Origin: 20CM-2-55-15 sp964633285
GTDB lineage: Bacteria; Acidobacteriota; Terriglobia; 20CM-2-55-15
Assembly: GCA_964633285.1 (NCBI GenBank)
Contig: CAZWGA010000022.1
Coordinates: 16,240 to 80,239 of the forward strand
Length of the DNA stretch: 64,000 bases
Direction of reading: 5' to 3'
This document shows, piece after piece, positions 33,749-42,698 of this stretch. Position 1 is the stretch's first letter; every line of letters begins with the position of its first letter. The notes below the pieces were generated by a model. The model was not told the DNA's origin. It was given only the letters and a program-made list of their open reading frames with translations, and did no database searches. Position numbers and translations under genes: made by a program.

Positions 33749-36460
33749 TCAGTCTACGAGTTCAACGAAGGATGTTTTGTTTTGCAGTGGAACAACGAGA
33801 GCGCCGCGTTCCGTGGAAAGCTTTTCCTTCACGCGATAGGTTCCGATTCCCGTGACTTTCGCCGGCTGCTCGATGCGCAATCGGGCTTGTGGCGCTGAAG
33901 CATTCGTTCGGGAAAGCCCGATGCGAACGGCGTGCGTTTTCGTCTGGATTTCGACGCTATCGAATGTTCCGGAATCGAGTGTGAGCCACAAGCCGCGCGG
34001 CGCCACGTAGACGCGCTGACGGAAAGGGTCAAGCGGTTGGACTCTGATCCAGTCACCTTCAGTCTTCACGTTCCCGCCAAAAGCCTGCCAGCCGAATTCC
34101 GGATGGTTGATGACATAAGTTCCCGCATTGGCAGCGACGCCGAAGAAATTCGGACCGTAGTCACCGGAGTAAGTATCCCAGCGCATGTTTTGAGGAAAAG
34201 AATGAAAAGCCGTTCCGGCGAATCCTTCCTGATCGATGTTGCTCAATCCGCCCATTGCGCCCGCATAGCCGACACGCAACAGGTAAACGTCATCCGGATT
34301 GTCGCGAAAGGCCGACAGCACGGGAATAGCGTTAAGGCCGGAGCCGTAGTGATGCAACTGCCGCTCGGTGCCGCCTCCGGGTGCTGCTCCGTAAAAGAAA
34401 TCCCAAAACCGGCGGGCGCTGCCGTTGTAGCCCCAGTGAGGGATCGACGGCATATAACCGAGGATCGAATCGAGCGTGATTTTAGCCTCGCCGGCATGGC
34501 CAAAATATTTGGTGATGCCGTAAATCTGTTCCTGTCCGGTGGAGTCCCATGCCATTTCGCTGCCAAAGGGCACCGCACGGCGGCTCCAGTCTTCAGCGTG
34601 ATTCTTCAACTGCGCTTCGAGAGCGTTGGCCTGTTCAACCCGGTTCTCATGTTTAAGATCGTCGAGAAGAAACAGAAAAATCGTGCCGTCCATGAGGCCA
34701 TCGCGGCTGTTGCCGATGTTGGAATGCGTGCCGAGATAGTTCGCGGTTTGGAAGGCCTGGTTCAAATACCAGTCCCACGGATGTTTCGTGACGAGTCCCG
34801 GATAGTTTCTCGCCACTCGATACATCGCCCAGTAAGCGGCAACAACGTGAGGATAGTTGTACGCGCGGTTGACCGCTTCCGATGCGGTTTTGTTCCAACT
34901 GGTCCATGATCCCCAATTGATTCGGGAGTCGTAAGGAAAGTCTGGCAACGCCGCGGGATCGTGATAGAACAAGCTCTTTTTGACGCCGTATTGGCGCGGC
35001 CCTTCGCTGTATTGGAGATTGCCCCAAAGCACGCCATCGATGAACTGCTCGAACTTCGCGATCTCGTCTTTATTCGGCTGGCCGAATTCTTTCATCGCTG
35101 CGGCCAGCCACGAACCGGAACCGCCTTCGTCGCCGAGTCCGGCAATCCAGGCGCGCGCGTCCTGCAACACAATACGATTGTTTGCGCGATCGTAAGTCAT
35201 CACGGACGGGCTGCGATGAAACGGGTCGTTTGGATCGACGTACCATTGTCTGGTGAAAAGAAAATTGCCGAGGTCGGCGACCGCCTGGGCCGCCGGTTTG
35301 ATGACGTAATAGCTCAGTGACTGGTTCGTGCCGTCGTCGTATGTGATCGACAGGCGCGCGCGGCCCCATGTTCTGCCGCGCAGACTGTAGTTTTTCCAAC
35401 CGGTTCTTGTTGGGGCGCTTTCCTGGATCGTTATTGCATTTTGGGGCTCAGCCGTTATGGATGTGACCTTGCGCGGATAATTCAAAAACAGCTTCGCATC
35501 CTGGTCCATCGGGAGAATGTAACCGGGGATCCCGACCGCTACTGGCCGCTGGTTCGCGATCAGAGTTCGCTCGATGTCGCGAATTTCCGGCGCGACGATG
35601 AATTTCAGACCATAGGTTCTCGTTTCACCGGGTGCGAGCATCGCCATCGTTGGCGGATTCCATTGTCCCTTACCTTGCCATTCGCGTTCGGCCCATGCTT
35701 TCGAGTGCGCCATCCACTCGAAGGAGCCTTCGTATGGATTTCCCCGGGAGAACATGTTGTCCGGCCCGTTCGGTTCGCTCAGCAGATGCCACGCTTCGAA
35801 CGGAGTCTTTCCATAAGGCACGACGACGAGCGCCGGCCCATGCCCGTTCAGTCGCGTGACCTGCACGTAGCCGCCGTCTTCGTTGATCGCGGGATCGTAG
35901 AACGAATTGGTCTCTTCCATATCAACGAGGCGGCGGCCTTTTAGCATGTTGTTGAAAATCATCGGAAAGCCGAGCGCGCCGATTTCGACGGAGCCTGCGG
36001 AGGTGTTTTTCAAATCGAAGGTCAGGACCAGCCGGCCGTTGTCGAGTTGCCATCGCCGCGTGATCTGAATCGGGCAGCCTTCAGGGAGAGTCGCGGACAG
36101 ATCGGCGGCGGCAAGAACCGGCGCCGCTGCTCGAAGCGCCTGAACCGGACGTCGCGCCGCGCTGGTTGAATAATCCGTCCATTGCCCCGAGCCGCTCGCT
36201 CTCGCACGGAAAGTCACATCGCCGACCGAATTGAAACCCTCGGCTGCGCGGTTTGCCAGGCGATCCATCGGAGCGAAATCGAAACCGCTCGATGCTTTGG
36301 GTTGGAGCGATGCAACCGTCTGAGATGTTGTGACGAGTTTCAGGCTGAAGTCCGGCGTTTCGAAGTCGATGGTGCCTGAAGGACTCTGCGCTACGAAAGC
36401 AAGCAACGGCGCCGCAAGCAGGACACTCAGGAAATGTACGGAAACAATTCTTCTCCGCAT
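33749..36460 (-). CDS. DUF5695 domain-containing secreted glycoside hydrolase-like protein
   Basis: A 903-residue exported protein, signal peptide VHFLSVLLAAPLLAFVAQS after ATG 36460. The N-terminal half is beta-rich (a galactose-mutarotase-like sandwich: QITRRWQLDNGRLVLTFDLK). From about residue 430 comes an alpha-helical (alpha/alpha)6-type region with WYVDPNDPFHRSPSVMTYDR, GLGDEGGSGSWLAAAMKEFG and NYPHVVAAYWAMYRVARNYP. This matches the DUF5695 family found in polysaccharide loci of soil bacteria. The activity is not established. The gene is divergent from a GH127 gene and ends next to palindrome copy A. Confidence 0.82.
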   Translation of the reverse strand: MRRRIVSVHFLSVLLAAPLLAFVAQSPSGTIDFETPDFSLKLVTTSQTVASLQPKASSGFDFAPMDRLANRAAEGFNSVGDVTFRARASGSGQWTDYSTSAARRPVQALRAAAPVLAAADLSATLPEGCPIQITRRWQLDNGRLVLTFDLKNTSAGSVEIGALGFPMIFNNMLKGRRLVDMEETNSFYDPAINEDGGYVQVTRLNGHGPALVVVPYGKTPFEAWHLLSEPNGPDNMFSRGNPYEGSFEWMAHSKAWAEREWQGKGQWNPPTMAMLAPGETRTYGLKFIVAPEIRDIERTLIANQRPVAVGIPGYILPMDQDAKLFLNYPRKVTSITAEPQNAITIQESAPTRTGWKNYSLRGRTWGRARLSITYDDGTNQSLSYYVIKPAAQAVADLGNFLFTRQWYVDPNDPFHRSPSVMTYDRANNRIVLQDARAWIAGLGDEGGSGSWLAAAMKEFGQPNKDEIAKFEQFIDGVLWGNLQYSEGPRQYGVKKSLFYHDPAALPDFPYDSRINWGSWTSWNKTASEAVNRAYNYPHVVAAYWAMYRVARNYPGLVTKHPWDWYLNQAFQTANYLGTHSNIGNSRDGLMDGTIFLFLLDDLKHENRVEQANALEAQLKNHAEDWSRRAVPFGSEMAWDSTGQEQIYGITKYFGHAGEAKITLDSILGYMPSIPHWGYNGSARRFWDFFYGAAPGGGTERQLHHYGSGLNAIPVLSAFRDNPDDVYLLRVGYAGAMGGLSNIDQEGFAGTAFHSFPQNMRWDTYSGDYGPNFFGVAANAGTYVINHPEFGWQAFGGNVKTEGDWIRVQPLDPFRQRVYVAPRGLWLTLDSGTFDSVEIQTKTHAVRIGLSRTNASAPQARLRIEQPAKVTGIGTYRVKEKLSTERGALVVPLQNKTSFVELVD

Positions 36461-36518
36461 CGTCGTGTTAGACCCGGCTTCAGAAGATGGGAACATTCTA
36501 CACACATTGTGTTGTTTC

Positions 36519-36562
36519 CGGCGTCAGACCCTTGTTTTATCAGTTTGTCGGGTCTGACGCCG
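36519..36562. repeat. REP-like palindrome in the DUF5695/GH127 intergenic region
   Basis: CGGCGTCAGACCC (36519..36531) pairs perfectly with GGGTCTGACGCCG (36550..36562) around an 18-base loop. It lies between the divergent starts of DUF5695 and GH127, where a promoter or operator would be expected. The GGTCTGAC-type palindrome resembles the extragenic repeats associated with REP-type (Y1) transposases in many bacteria, from memory only. No transposase is seen here. Confidence 0.7.
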
Positions 36563-36619
36563 AATTACCCTACGCCAGTTCTTGCAAACGGACCCGGATT
36601 CGCAGCAGACTTCCTAACC

Positions 36620-38707
36620 ATGCAATCCACACGACGAAACTTCCTGCGTGTTTCAACTCGCGCGGCAGTGGGACTGGCTGCCGGCGCGCGCGTTTCAACC
36701 GTAGCCGCTCAGGAACAACCGGCAACCGGCCTGCAGATGGCGCAGAATGCCGCGGTCCGTGCCTTCGAGGAGAAGATGCTTCGCGCGCGTCCCGTTCCGT
36801 TGAACCGCGTACGAGTTCTTGGTGGTCCGCTCAAGCGCGCTCAGGAGCTCACTGCAAAATATCTGCTCGAGCTCGAACCGGATCGCATGCTCGCCTACTA
36901 TCGAGTGCGTGCGGGATTGCCGCAAAGGGCGCAGCCATACGCCGGTTGGGATGGCGCGGGGAGAAATCTCACGGGTCACATTGCCGGGCATCACTTGTCC
37001 GCGGTGAGCTTGATGTACCTAGCGACCGGCGACCCGCGTTTCAAGGAACGCGCCGATTATATCGTTCGCGAGCTTAAAGAAGTTCAGGACAAACAGTCCG
37101 ATGGATATCTCAGCGCGCTCGAAGGCGGACGCGAGGCTTTCGCCGCTCTATCGAAGGGCGAAATCCGTTCGGCAGCTTTCGATCTGAACGGCTTGTGGTC
37201 GCCCTGGTACACGTTGCACAAGACCTACGCGGGGCTGCGCGATGCTTACCGATATACGGGCAATCGCACCGCGCTGGCAATGGAGATCAAGTATGCCGCG
37301 TGGGCTGAACGCGTGCTCGCGCCCCTGACGGATGCGCAGGTCCAGCGCAGCCTGAATACAGAACACGGCGGGATGAACGAGGTGCTCGCCGATCTTTATG
37401 CGGATACCGGCGACCGGCGATGGCTCGATCTTTCTTACCGGTTCGAGCATCGTGCCTTCACGGATCCGCTTAAGCGGCACGAGGACAATCTTTCGGGCAA
37501 ACATGGAAATTGTCAGATCCCGAAGCTCGTCGGCTCGGCTGCGCGCTACGGCTACAATGGCGATCCTTCCGATCTTCTTGCGGCGTCGTTTTTCTGGGAT
37601 CGCGTCGTGCAACACCACAGTTACGCCACAGGCGGTCACGGCCTCGCCGAATACTTCGGGCCGCCCGATCAGTTGAGTCCACGCGTCGATGGCCGGACCT
37701 GCGAGACCTGCAACGTTTACAACATGATCAAGCTTACGCGCCGGTTGTTCTCGCTGCGGCCCGACCCGATCTACGCCGACTTTCACGAGCGCGCTCTGTT
37801 CAATCACATCCTGGCGTCCATCGATCCGGAAGACGGCCGTACATCGTATATGGTGCCGGTTGGACGCGGAGTGCAGCAGGAGTATCAAAACATGCTTCAG
37901 AGCTTCACGTGTTGTGTAGGCACGGGCATGGAGAGTCACGCGCTGCACGGCTATGGGATCTACTACGAGTCGCCGGAGAAACTGTGGGTCAACCTGTTCG
38001 TGCCGTCATCCGCGCAATTCAGATCCGGCGTACAACTCAAGATGGATACCGGCTTCCCCGATGGCGATACCGCAACGATCGCACTGACGGCGCCGATGCC
38101 CAGGGCTTTCACGCTTGCCCTGCGGCGGCCCGTTTGGGCAGGCGATGGATTTGTTGTGAAGGTGAACGGCGAGCGGATCGAACAACCGCCGCTGTCGAGC
38201 CTGCATGATGCCGGAGCCGGAGGGCGCGGCAACGCGCCTGGCAATGAAGCGATTCAGCGGCAGACCGGCTCGTATGTCGAACTCAAGCGGACGTGGAAGA
38301 CCGGTGACACGATCGAATTGAGCCTGCCCAAATCGCTTCGGATGGAACCGACGCCCGATAATCCTCAGGTCGCGGCGATCATGTGGGGGCCGCTCGCCCT
38401 TGCCGCCGATTTGGGACCGCGCCGCGAAAGACGCGGACAGGAAGATCGCGCCGCAGACGAAGCTGCCCTCGCTCAGGTCCCGGTGTTCGTTGCCGCAGGA
38501 CGTCCTGTCACGGAATGGGTGACGCCGGCGGGTTCCCGTCCGGGGGATTTTCACGTACAGCCCCTGGCCCGCATACCCGCGCAACCTGCGAATCCAACGG
38601 ACGTGATGCTGGCGCCGTTCTACCGGACGCATCGCCGCAACTACAGCGTTTATTTCGATGTCCTCACGCCGAAAGATTTCGAGGACAGAGCCGCAAAGCG
38701 AAAGTGA
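36620..38707 (+). CDS. GH127 (DUF1680) beta-L-arabinofuranosidase-like exported protein
   Basis: A 695-residue exported protein. ATG 36620 opens a twin-arginine signal (STRRNFLRVSTRAAVGLAAG). The mature protein has the (alpha/alpha)6 barrel of GH127: GHIAGHHLSAVSLMYLATGD, NTEHGGMNEVLADLYADTGD, RTCETCNVYNMIKLTRRLFS and FTCCVGTGMESH. The Cys cluster CETC...CC resembles the zinc-binding cysteines of beta-L-arabinofuranosidases such as HypBA1, which release arabinose from hydroxyproline-linked chains. A C-terminal beta domain follows. A diverged palindrome lies just downstream. The Oar receptor gene is convergent. Confidence 0.9.
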   Translation: MQSTRRNFLRVSTRAAVGLAAGARVSTVAAQEQPATGLQMAQNAAVRAFEEKMLRARPVPLNRVRVLGGPLKRAQELTAKYLLELEPDRMLAYYRVRAGLPQRAQPYAGWDGAGRNLTGHIAGHHLSAVSLMYLATGDPRFKERADYIVRELKEVQDKQSDGYLSALEGGREAFAALSKGEIRSAAFDLNGLWSPWYTLHKTYAGLRDAYRYTGNRTALAMEIKYAAWAERVLAPLTDAQVQRSLNTEHGGMNEVLADLYADTGDRRWLDLSYRFEHRAFTDPLKRHEDNLSGKHGNCQIPKLVGSAARYGYNGDPSDLLAASFFWDRVVQHHSYATGGHGLAEYFGPPDQLSPRVDGRTCETCNVYNMIKLTRRLFSLRPDPIYADFHERALFNHILASIDPEDGRTSYMVPVGRGVQQEYQNMLQSFTCCVGTGMESHALHGYGIYYESPEKLWVNLFVPSSAQFRSGVQLKMDTGFPDGDTATIALTAPMPRAFTLALRRPVWAGDGFVVKVNGERIEQPPLSSLHDAGAGGRGNAPGNEAIQRQTGSYVELKRTWKTGDTIELSLPKSLRMEPTPDNPQVAAIMWGPLALAADLGPRRERRGQEDRAADEAALAQVPVFVAAGRPVTEWVTPAGSRPGDFHVQPLARIPAQPANPTDVMLAPFYRTHRRNYSVYFDVLTPKDFEDRAAKRK

Positions 38708-38711
38708 GCTC

Positions 38712-38805
38712 TTGGGATGTCAAATGTTGGGACATCCCATATGCAATGTCACATTACTGGGAATATGACATTGCAGATGGGATATTCCAATATTTGAAAT
38801 ATCGG
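38712..38805. repeat. Diverged palindromic element copy C
   Basis: An imperfect palindrome of 94 bases centred near 38758. TGCAATGTCA (38742..38751) pairs perfectly with TGACATTGCA (38766..38775) around a 14-base loop. Outward, 21 of 30 base pairs match, and most mismatches are transitions that would still allow G-U pairs in RNA. It shares words such as TTGGGATGTC, GTCAAATG and GGGACATCCCA with copies A and B. It lies between the convergent GH127 and Oar genes, where a terminator is expected. Confidence 0.75.
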
Positions 38806-38809
38806 AATC

Positions 38810-41800
38810 TTAGAAGGTCAGTGTGGCGCGCAAATTGATTGTGCGTGCTCCGGTAATCACTCCAGCGGTCTGACCATTGACGACGCCGAATGACGTGCTG
38901 AATGCGTCCGCATTGGGGAAGGCCCACCTCGGGTGATTCAGAACGTTGTTCAGACCCGCAAAAAGCGTCAGGCGTCCTCTCTCCGCGACACTGAAATTCT
39001 TCGTCATTGATAAATTCCAGTTGAACGTATTTCTGTCGCGCAGAAAAAGTGTCTGGCCAAAATCGCCGGGCGTTGTATTCGGAACCAGGAACTGTGGATT
39101 GGCGCGGCCGTCCGGACCGATCAACTTCGGATCCACCGCGAGGCGTTGCAAATCCGTTGCACCGGCCCTGCCGGTCAAACGAGTCCGATCGACACCGAAC
39201 AGATCTCGAATCTGATCCAGCGTCACGCCGGGCGCAAGGCGAACACCGTTTCCAATGCCGGTGGTTGTATTGACGGTCTGGAATGTTCCGCCGGTTAACT
39301 GGATTGGCGTTCCGGTTTGAAGGATGAATACCGAACCCATTGTCCAGCCACCCACGATCCCGTTAAGCACGCTGTTGTTCAAAGGCAGCCAGCGGCCACG
39401 GCCGACAGGCAGTTCATACGTTCCGAATGTTTGAAGAACGTGCCGGACATCGAACGGAGAAACGCGCCGGCTTCGTCCGATATCGCGCAATGTAACGAAG
39501 TCCAGATCCTGCTGTGCCGTGTCTCTGGCCAGGTTTGTCAGGCTCTTGCTCCATGTGTAATTCGTGGTCCAGCTTGTGCCGTGATTGAAACGTTGGCGGA
39601 ACTGAACCTGAAGGCCGTTGTAATTGCTCCAGCCTGTGTCGTCGACATAGGTGAAGCGGCCGGCAACGAACGGATTGAGCAGGAAAAAATTGATGGGATA
39701 CGGCCCGGGCGCGTTGGCCGTAGGTTGTACCCGGCCGCAGGGACTGAACGAACTCCCAAACATCCGGCAAACGTAATTCTGATTTGTCGCCAGTGTGTTG
39801 GCCAGGGCTCCGGCCTCACCGTTTTGAAGGTTGGTGATAAATCCGTTGGACGCATAACCGCTGCCGGCCGCAATGGCGCCAAGCGAGCCGCGAGCGCCGA
39901 AGGCCGCATCGAAGATAGGCAGCGCCGTCTGTCCCGCTCGCCCAAGATTCTGGAAGCTGTTGACGCCGCCGGCCGCGTTGATCGCGAGGTTGTTCTGCGC
40001 ATTCTTAAATTCCTGCAGGAATCCATTTTCGAAGATGTTCACCTCATTCAAATTGCTCGTGCGCCACGAAAGGTGCGATTGATTACCGACGTAGCGAACC
40101 TCGAGTGCGCTGTTGTTCCACAACTGGCGTTCGATGCCAAGGTGGTAGTTTTCGGTGTACGGCGCGCGCAGAGTAGGATCTATCCCGCTGATCGGCCGCC
40201 CATCAAAAGTCGAGTCCGCCAGATTGAATACTTTTTTGTACTCGGTAGTGGAAAACGCAAATGAAGAGACGCTCAATGGATTCGAGATGATGTCCGACAG
40301 CGTGTAGAAAGCAGGCAACGACGTCTGTCCGGCCTGGCCCGGAATCAGTGTGGTTGCACTGACGGTCTTGCCGGCATTGGGCCCGATGTTCGCCGCAAAG
40401 AACTGCGTGCCTTCGTCGTAAACAATCAGGCCGAAATAAGCTCGAACCACCGTCTTCGAATCGCCGAGAAGTTTTCCAAGTAAACCGCTGGTTGCTTTGG
40501 GATTCCACGCAACACCGAGATTAGGAGCAAAATTCTTCCAATCGGTGCCGTAGGGCACTCGGCCCACTGTGAGTGTCGGATTGTTGTTCCCGCTGAGCGC
40601 GCCGGGTGTGAACAATTGAGTTGAGGGACCAAAAATGCTTGCGAGATCGGGAGAAGCCGCGAGGCCCTTCACGTCATGCATAGGGCCCTGAACTTCCCAA
40701 CGCATTCCATAGTTCAACGTCACGGTGGGCTTGATGCGCCATCGATCCTGCACGAAGGCTCCGCCCATTTGTGAATTGGTCCAGGTGTAGTTTTGGAAAC
40801 CGTCGTACTTGAACGTATCCGGATTAACGACCTTGGTGAAGTTCGCCGTCGATACCCTTCCGGTCAGGAGATTGTACAGAGCCAGAGGATTCGGCAATTC
40901 GGTGCTGTTGATACCGGGCAGAGTTGCTGCCGTGTATGCCGTGGATACCTGAAGAGGATCACCCGATGGTGTACCCGTTCCATAGGTCGGGACGGGAAAT
41001 GTCTGGCCAATATCTTTCCAATCGGTGTTCCGGTAGCTGCCGCCCGCCGTGATGTTGTGCTGCCCGCGGTTCAAGGTCAACGTGTCCTGGATCGTCGTGA
41101 TGAAGTGGCGCCCTGTGGTATTCGCCTGGTCGATGAATGGAACCGTTGGACCAAACGGCAGAGTGGCGCCGATTCGCAATGGTATGTCGTTGTACTGGTA
41201 ATACAGTCCATATTCCGCTCTGCGGTTTGTGTCGCCACTATGCTGAACGCCGTACCGGAATTCGTTGAACGTTTTCGACGACAACGTGGATTGCAGCGCT
41301 GCGGACCATACGAAGTAACCCAGGCGGAACGGATTCGTTCGATTGATGTCCGGCACCGGCAATCTCTTTGCCCCAGGTTGCCAGTTATGCCAGTAGTTCC
41401 AGGTAAACGTCAGTTGCTCTTTCGGCGTGATGAAAGAGTCCACGCGGACCGAGGGAAAATACGCATAGTTATTATTTTCGGCGTTCCACGTGTAGGTGTC
41501 GTGGTTGAAATCGTTGCCCGACGCAATCTTCGTGGCGTATTGCGGAATCTTGTTATTGATCGCAAGAATGGATTGCACGATCGGATCGAGTTTCGTCGGA
41601 GCGCCGACGGCAGCGGCGAGACTCAGTACGTTCGCCTTTCTCAAATCTGTGGTTGAGCCGTTCGCGAGATACGTGAAAATGCCTTTCTGAGCGTCCGGCG
41701 TTAACACCGTAATGTTGGTTGCGGTCGTGAGCGGCTGATACTGACGCTCGAAATTCATAAAGACGAAAATCTTCTTTTTCAAGTTGCCGTAGGGAATGAG

Positions 41801-42679
41801 CGGACCTCCAAAATTGCCGCCGTAATTCTGTGTGCGATTGTATGCGCGCGGCAATCCCTGGGCGTTTCGGGACCAGGAATTGGCATTGAACCGCTCACTC
41901 TGCGGCTCATAAAACGCGCTGCCGTGATATTCCTGGCCTCCGCGCCGCGTCGTGAATTTGATATTCGCGCCGCTTTGCGCTCCGGAATCCGCGCTGAGCC
42001 CTCCGCTTTCGACCGACACTTCCTCAACGGCCCCCAGGCGCACAGGTACGGTCATGTAGAACACCGTGCCGCCGCTCTTGAAACCGTTTGACGCGTCATT
42101 GATTCCGTCCACAGTGACGTTCACAGCGCCGCCCGGCAGGTTGTTGTATCGCGTATCGCCGCCGGTGGGAGGAGATGCCCCCGGCGCCAGTCTTGCCAAT
42201 GCGAGCACGTTGCCGCGTCCGGCCAGCGGCAATTCCGAGATGCTCTTCGATTGAAGCGTATCCGCGACCAATTGCGAAGTCGTCTCCAGCACCTGCGCGG
42301 TTTCGGCTGACACCGTTACCTCAGCGGATGCCTGGCCGACCTGCATGATGATTCTCACGTCCGTTGTCTGGCTTGTCGAAACAGAAATGTTCTGAAGGCG
42401 CGATGTCTGAAATCCCGGCTGTGTCGCAACGACTTCGTACAAGCCGCTCGCAAGATCGGGAAAAAGAAATGTTCCGTTTTCTGTCGAGAGCGTGTCTCTG
42501 GTGATGCCGGTCTTCGTGTCCTGCAACCGGATTTGAACGCCCGGGATCACCGCTCCTGTTTGATCATGGACGACGCCGGAAATCGCTCCGACAATTCGCA
42601 GTTGTGCCCAGGCGGCGGATCCGGCTGCGAGCCAGAAAATGATCAGCGCCATGATTGTTATTGCTCTCGTTGTTCTCAT
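38810..42679 (-). CDS. Oar-like TonB-dependent receptor
   Basis: A 1289-residue outer-membrane protein. ATG 42679 has a strong GGAGGA upstream and a signal peptide (ITIMALIIFWLAAGSAAWAQ). A carboxypeptidase-regulatory-like domain follows (GAISGVVHDQTGAVIPGVQI), then a plug (LPLAGRGNVLALARLAPGAS) and a beta barrel ending RTINLRATLTF. It is the distal gene of a run with GH31, DUF885, proline dehydrogenase, GH115 and a PHM-like cytochrome, so it likely imports products of the enzymes in this run. The substrate is unknown. Confidence 0.92.
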   Translation of the reverse strand: MRTTRAITIMALIIFWLAAGSAAWAQLRIVGAISGVVHDQTGAVIPGVQIRLQDTKTGITRDTLSTENGTFLFPDLASGLYEVVATQPGFQTSRLQNISVSTSQTTDVRIIMQVGQASAEVTVSAETAQVLETTSQLVADTLQSKSISELPLAGRGNVLALARLAPGASPPTGGDTRYNNLPGGAVNVTVDGINDASNGFKSGGTVFYMTVPVRLGAVEEVSVESGGLSADSGAQSGANIKFTTRRGGQEYHGSAFYEPQSERFNANSWSRNAQGLPRAYNRTQNYGGNFGGPLIPYGNLKKKIFVFMNFERQYQPLTTATNITVLTPDAQKGIFTYLANGSTTDLRKANVLSLAAAVGAPTKLDPIVQSILAINNKIPQYATKIASGNDFNHDTYTWNAENNNYAYFPSVRVDSFITPKEQLTFTWNYWHNWQPGAKRLPVPDINRTNPFRLGYFVWSAALQSTLSSKTFNEFRYGVQHSGDTNRRAEYGLYYQYNDIPLRIGATLPFGPTVPFIDQANTTGRHFITTIQDTLTLNRGQHNITAGGSYRNTDWKDIGQTFPVPTYGTGTPSGDPLQVSTAYTAATLPGINSTELPNPLALYNLLTGRVSTANFTKVVNPDTFKYDGFQNYTWTNSQMGGAFVQDRWRIKPTVTLNYGMRWEVQGPMHDVKGLAASPDLASIFGPSTQLFTPGALSGNNNPTLTVGRVPYGTDWKNFAPNLGVAWNPKATSGLLGKLLGDSKTVVRAYFGLIVYDEGTQFFAANIGPNAGKTVSATTLIPGQAGQTSLPAFYTLSDIISNPLSVSSFAFSTTEYKKVFNLADSTFDGRPISGIDPTLRAPYTENYHLGIERQLWNNSALEVRYVGNQSHLSWRTSNLNEVNIFENGFLQEFKNAQNNLAINAAGGVNSFQNLGRAGQTALPIFDAAFGARGSLGAIAAGSGYASNGFITNLQNGEAGALANTLATNQNYVCRMFGSSFSPCGRVQPTANAPGPYPINFFLLNPFVAGRFTYVDDTGWSNYNGLQVQFRQRFNHGTSWTTNYTWSKSLTNLARDTAQQDLDFVTLRDIGRSRRVSPFDVRHVLQTFGTYELPVGRGRWLPLNNSVLNGIVGGWTMGSVFILQTGTPIQLTGGTFQTVNTTTGIGNGVRLAPGVTLDQIRDLFGVDRTRLTGRAGATDLQRLAVDPKLIGPDGRANPQFLVPNTTPGDFGQTLFLRDRNTFNWNLSMTKNFSVAERGRLTLFAGLNNVLNHPRWAFPNADAFSTSFGVVNGQTAGVITGARTINLRATLTF

Positions 42680-42698
42680 CGTTTCCTCCTCCCGAGTC

